Shown here piece after piece: positions 60,730-64,000 of a DNA stretch of 64,000 nt (position 1 is the stretch's first letter; each line of letters starts with the position of its first letter). A model generated the notes under the pieces. That model did not search any database, was not told where the DNA came from, and worked only from the letters and a program-made list of their open reading frames with translations. The DNA comes from DASSUW01 sp963789005. GTDB lineage: Bacteria > Actinomycetota > Thermoleophilia > Solirubrobacterales > Solirubrobacteraceae. The stretch is from positions 310,001 to 374,000 of the forward strand of contig CAWBIZ010000015.1 of the NCBI GenBank assembly GCA_963789005.1, written 5' to 3'. The position numbers and the translations under genes are program-made.

Positions 60730-63356
60730 GCGCGATCGCCGTTCCCCTCCGCCCGCCGCCGCGCGCCGCGGCGACCGCCCTGTGGGCGTTCGCGACCGTC
60801 GCCGTCGCGCTCGGCGCCGCCCGCGCGGTCACGACCGCCTACGTGCCCGTGCTGCTCGAGCGCATCGCCGACCGGCCGGGCCTGATCGGCGCCGTGATGC
60901 TCGTCAACGCCGCGGCCGGCTTCTTCGTTCCGCTGGCCACGGGCCTGTGGAGCGATCGCCGCGGCTCGCGCGCCCCGTTCATCCTCGGCGGCACGATCGT
61001 CGCCGCCGGCGGGCTGCTGGCGATCGCGCTCGGGACGGCGAGCTCCTACCTCGTCCTGGCGCTGGCCGCCGCGACCGTGTACATCGGCCTCAACTCCGCC
61101 ACCACCGTGCACCGGGCGCTGGTGGCCGAGCGCTTCGCGGCCGACCGGCGCGCCGCGGCCACGGGCGCCCAGGAGGGCGCGATGCTGGTCGGCGCGCTCG
61201 CCGGCACGGTGGTTGGCGGCGCGCTGATCGACGGCTCGCCGGCCGCGCTGTTCGCGGTCTGGGCGCTCGCGCTGCCCGTGCTCGCGCTCCCCACGCTGGC
61301 GTGGTTCCGCGGCGCGCCGGCGGCGCACGCGGTCCAGTCCGAGCCGGCCGAGGGCTCGTCGCTGCGACTGCTCGCCGAGGTGCTGCGGCGCGACGGCGCG
61401 CGGCAGGTCCTCGTCGCCCAGGTGCTGTGGGTCGCGTCCTACGCCGCGCTCGTGCCCTTCATGGTCCTCTACGCCGAGGACGTGCTCGGGCTCCAGGCCT
61501 CCGCCGCCGGCCTCCTGCTCGCCGGCTTCGGCGTCCTCAGCGGCCTCGGCATGCTGGCCGGCGCCCGCATGCCCGCCGAGCGGCTGCGCGGGACCCTGCT
61601 CGCCGGCGTCGCGCTGCTCGGCGGAGGCCTGCTCGCCGCCACCGCCGCGTCGCGGGTCGGCGAGGCGGTCGTGCCCTTCGCCGCCGCCGCGCTCGGCGCC
61701 GGCCTGGTGAGCGCGCTCGGCTTCCCGTACTTCACGCGCTTCGTGCCCGACGGCCAGGCCGGCCGCTACGCCGGCGTCTTCTTCTCGGCGCGCGCGATCG
61801 CTTCGACCGCCGCGCTGCCCGCCGCCGGGCTGCTGATCGCGGCCACGGGCTCCTACCGCACGTTGCTTGCGATGGGCGCGCTCGGGCTCGCCGGGCTGAT
61901 TCCGCTGGCGCGCGCCGAGCGCCGCCGGTCGGTCGCCGTGACCGTCGCGCTGCCGCCGATCGAGCGGCTCGCCGCGGTGATCCCGGTGTACCGCTCCGAC
62001 CGCGTCAGCGCCGTCACCGCCGAGACGCTGCGGCACGTGGACGACGTCGTGCTCGTCGACGACGGGTCCCCAGCCGCGATCGCGGCGCTGCTCGAGCAGG
62101 CCGCCCGCGACCCGCGCGTGCAGATCGTCAGCCTCGGTGGCAACCACGGCAAGGGCACGGCGGTGGCGGCCGGCATCGAGGCCGCGCTGCAGACCGACCC
62201 GGATGCCGTGATCGTGCTCGACTCCGACGGCCAGCATCCCGCGGAGCTGATCCCCGACTTCGTGGCCGCGGCCGAGCGCGCCGACGTCGTGATCGGCGAC
62301 CGCCCGCTCGGCGGCGACATGCCGGTCGCCCGCCGCGTCGCCAACGCCGCCTCGAGCTGGGCGCTCAGCCTCGCCGTCGGCCGCCGGCTGCGCGACACCC
62401 AGAACGGGATGCGGCTGTTCCGCGCCGACGCGCTGCGCGCCGTGCCGCCGTCGCCGGGCCGCTACGAGGCCGAGACGCGCCACCTCAAGCAGCTCATCCG
62501 CGACGGCCGCGAGGTCGGCTGGGTGCCGATGCCTGCGATCTACGACGGCGAGTCGAGCTCGTTCCACGCGGTCGCCGACACGCTGCGCGTCACCCGCGCC
62601 GTGCTCGCCTCGTCTCGCCCGCCCGCCGTCGCGCTGCGCGACGCCGTGCGCGAGTGGGCGCCGCGGATCGGGCTCGGCATGCTGCTGGCGTGGACCGTCG
62701 CGGCGCTGTTCCCGCTGCTGGCACCGCTCGACGAAGCGCTCTTCCTGGCGATCAACGGCCTCGGCGACGGCCCGGAGTGGCTCTACCAGGCGCTCGACCC
62801 GCACAGCCGCAACTACATGATCCTGGCCGCGGCGGCGACGGTGGGCGTGCTGCTCGCCACGCGCCGGTTGCGGTACGCGGGCGGGGCGTTGCTCGCGATG
62901 GCCTTCGCCGGCGTGTTCTCCGACCTCGTGCTCGAGGTCATCCAGCTCGGCGTCGACCGCCCGCGGCCCGAGGAGGCGCTCGGCGCCGAGGTCCAGCGCA
63001 GCCACGGCCGGCACTGGAGCCACATCCCGTCGTTCCCGTCGGGCCACCTGATCGTCACGACCGCGCTCGTGACCGCCGCCGCGACGATGGCGCCGCTGCT
63101 GCGCGTCCCGGCCTTCGCCTACCTCGCGGCGATCGCCGTGACCCGCATCACGTTCGGCGCCCACTTCCCGCTCGACGTCGTGCTCGGGACGATCGTCGGC
63201 TGGCAGGTCGGGCTCTTCTCGGTGGCCGTCATGCGCACTACCGGCCTGCTGCCTCAGCGCAGCCGGAGCGCGAGCGACCGCCGGAACGCGACGGCGATCG
63301 ACGCGCCGATCGCCATGCCGAGCGCGGCACCGGCGAGCACGTCGAGCCAGAAGTGA
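60726..63356 (+). CDS. MFS transporter - GT2 glycosyltransferase - PAP2 phosphatase triple fusion
   Basis: 876 aa in one uninterrupted frame. Residues about 12-398 form an MFS transporter with 11-12 helices (motif-A-like GLWSDRRGSRAPF). About 414-625 is a GT2 domain like dolichol-phosphate mannosyltransferases: AAVIPVYRSDRVSAV, VLVDDGSP, VIVLDSDGQHPAEL (DxD-type metal site) and LRDTQNGMRLFRADALR. About 645-850 is a PAP2 phosphatase with motif 1 IQLGVDRPRP (family Lys replaced by Gln), FPSGH and TRITFGAHFPLD, whose His and Asp are kept. The last 33 codons overlap the convergent PAP2 gene. Substrates are unknown; a lipid-phosphate glycosylation and recycling role is inferred. Confidence 0.9.
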   Translation: MSAIAVPLRPPPRAAATALWAFATVAVALGAARAVTTAYVPVLLERIADRPGLIGAVMLVNAAAGFFVPLATGLWSDRRGSRAPFILGGTIVAAGGLLAIALGTASSYLVLALAAATVYIGLNSATTVHRALVAERFAADRRAAATGAQEGAMLVGALAGTVVGGALIDGSPAALFAVWALALPVLALPTLAWFRGAPAAHAVQSEPAEGSSLRLLAEVLRRDGARQVLVAQVLWVASYAALVPFMVLYAEDVLGLQASAAGLLLAGFGVLSGLGMLAGARMPAERLRGTLLAGVALLGGGLLAATAASRVGEAVVPFAAAALGAGLVSALGFPYFTRFVPDGQAGRYAGVFFSARAIASTAALPAAGLLIAATGSYRTLLAMGALGLAGLIPLARAERRRSVAVTVALPPIERLAAVIPVYRSDRVSAVTAETLRHVDDVVLVDDGSPAAIAALLEQAARDPRVQIVSLGGNHGKGTAVAAGIEAALQTDPDAVIVLDSDGQHPAELIPDFVAAAERADVVIGDRPLGGDMPVARRVANAASSWALSLAVGRRLRDTQNGMRLFRADALRAVPPSPGRYEAETRHLKQLIRDGREVGWVPMPAIYDGESSSFHAVADTLRVTRAVLASSRPPAVALRDAVREWAPRIGLGMLLAWTVAALFPLLAPLDEALFLAINGLGDGPEWLYQALDPHSRNYMILAAAATVGVLLATRRLRYAGGALLAMAFAGVFSDLVLEVIQLGVDRPRPEEALGAEVQRSHGRHWSHIPSFPSGHLIVTTALVTAAATMAPLLRVPAFAYLAAIAVTRITFGAHFPLDVVLGTIVGWQVGLFSVAVMRTTGLLPQRSRSASDRRNATAIDAPIAMPSAAPASTSSQK

Positions 63357-63802
63357 ACGCCGAGATACACGCGCGAGAAGCCGATCAGCGCCGCCAGCGC
63401 GAGCACGGGCCAGCGCAGGCGCGGCGCCAGTAGCGCGATCGCCGCGGCCACGGCGAACGCGCTCATCGCGTGGCCGGACGGGAACGAGGGCGAGCCGGGC
63501 ACGCCGACGATCGCCTCGAGCCCGATCTCGTGCGGCGGCCGGCTGCGGCCGACGAGCGCCTTGATCAGCGCGTTCAGCCACGACGCGAGCGCGAAGCTCG
63601 CGGTCGCCGCGAGCGCCACCAGCGGGAACAGGCGCCGGTTGCGCAGGTCGGCGCACCAGCCGGCGGCCACCAGCAGCGGACCCTTGACCCACCACGCGGA
63701 GACGAGCGCGAAGACGGCCGTCGCGGGACTCCAGCGCAGGTCAGTCGTCGCACGGATGGCGTCGTGGTCCAGCTCGACGAGCAGCTGTAGCGCGGTTCCC
63801 AT
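63254..63802 (-). CDS. PAP2 family membrane phosphatase
   Basis: 182 aa from ATG 63802 (GTG 63838 would add 12 residues). Five transmembrane helices and complete PAP2 motifs: KALVGRSRP (K-x6-RP), FPSGHAMSAFA and SRVYLGVHFWLD. Such enzymes dephosphorylate undecaprenyl pyrophosphate, phosphatidate or similar lipids at the outer membrane face. Unlike the fused PAP2 domain its motif-1 Lys is intact. Its 3' end overlaps the fusion gene by 103 nt in the opposite direction. Confidence 0.9.
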   Translation of the reverse strand: MGTALQLLVELDHDAIRATTDLRWSPATAVFALVSAWWVKGPLLVAAGWCADLRNRRLFPLVALAATASFALASWLNALIKALVGRSRPPHEIGLEAIVGVPGSPSFPSGHAMSAFAVAAAIALLAPRLRWPVLALAALIGFSRVYLGVHFWLDVLAGAALGMAIGASIAVAFRRSLALRLR

Positions 63803-63881
63803 GATCGGCGGCCGCTCCCCCGAGCGGCGCCCACTCACTGTACCCGCTCATCGCACCGCCGATTTCGGGTAGGAACGGCGC

Positions 63882-64000
63882 GTGGCCGGGGACGCGCTCG
63901 TCATCACCGACATGCTGAACCCCTACGAGCACGACGACGCCGACGTGCTCGCGGCCAACGTCGAGCCGATGGTCGAGCCGCTCGCGCGGCTCGTGCGCGG
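63882..64000 (+). CDS. Cysteine hydrolase (isochorismatase family), 5' part only
   Basis: 39 codons before the window ends. GTG 63882 is preceded by GTAGGAAC. DALVITDMLNPYEHDDADVL matches the N-terminal strand of isochorismatase-like hydrolases, where the Asp of TDM is the first catalytic residue. Nicotinamidase- or pyrazinamidase-type activities are possible but undecidable from this fragment. Confidence 0.75.
   Translation, partial: MAGDALVITDMLNPYEHDDADVLAANVEPMVEPLARLVR

Noticed and set aside
60285..63695. Reverse 1136-aa open frame over the lipid kinase, fusion and PAP2 genes
   Set aside because: Low-complexity Arg/Gly/Glu/Gln composition with no domain; it is the mirror of well-supported genes in high-GC DNA.

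Overview
The window looks like chromosomal DNA of a high-GC actinobacterium. Very high GC at third codon positions, frequent GTG and TTG starts, 1-4 nt stop/start overlaps, a Holin-X/DUF3618 stress operon, an F420-type PPOX relic and DUF559-family relics all fit the class Thermoleophilia (Solirubrobacterales-like). That placement is inference, since no rRNA or marker gene is present. I support about 65 protein genes, three tRNAs (Pro-TGG, Arg-TCT, His-GTG), several decayed genes, a few hairpin terminators and one convincing operator. No CRISPR array, insertion sequence, prophage or replication origin was seen.

Layout. 1-7331 is mixed housekeeping: a truncated thioredoxin reductase, acyl-CoA dehydrogenase, rhodanese, a coupled DUF1015/OsmC/Nudix set, a secreted CAP protein and an EamA transporter. 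7366-14684 is a stress-protection block: tRNA-Pro, a DUF892 ferritin-like protein, a helical EVGH protein, manganese catalase, and a forward operon of YihY, a 63-aa protein, two DUF3618-type proteins and Holin-X, closed by a strong hairpin and followed by a TetR-HTH/SpoIIE-phosphatase fusion. 14696-18358 is a molybdate operon: a MerR-HTH/TOBE regulator with an 11-bp-arm palindrome over its own start codon, modA, modB, modC and a P-loop kinase. 18371-31878 holds secreted and membrane proteins of unknown role, redox genes, a Nudix/NrtR-like regulator, tRNA-Arg, a possible toxin-antitoxin pair, a DapA-family lyase, a membrane sulfatase and pyruvate kinase.

31885-47109 is a purine-catabolism region. 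One reverse operon (46270-47109 FAD subunit, then [2Fe-2S] subunit, 8-oxoguanine/guanine deaminase, Mo subunit, an unknown 78-aa protein, adenine deaminase) converts adenine and guanine to hypoxanthine and xanthine and then urate. A second (OHCU decarboxylase, uricase, HIU hydrolase, allantoate amidohydrolase, allantoinase, DUF3830) takes urate through allantoin and allantoate. A divergent NCS2/AzgA-type permease would import the bases, and the molybdate transporter about 24 kb away could supply metal to the xanthine dehydrogenase. Decayed DUF559 genes lie between the two operons.

47161-57191 carries tRNA-His, an exported sugar isomerase-like protein, a PQQ-type sugar dehydrogenase with a PKD domain, a PPOX pseudogene, a CaiB/BaiF CoA-transferase, an MMPL exporter, and an orphan NarL-type histidine kinase coupled to a DUF2235 hydrolase. 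57200-64000 holds a large RTX-repeat secreted protein and, divergent from it, the most unusual locus: a diacylglycerol-kinase-family lipid kinase coupled to one 876-aa polypeptide joining an MFS transporter, a GT2 glycosyltransferase and a PAP2 phosphatase. It overlaps a second, convergent PAP2 gene by 103 nt. The window ends inside a cysteine hydrolase gene.
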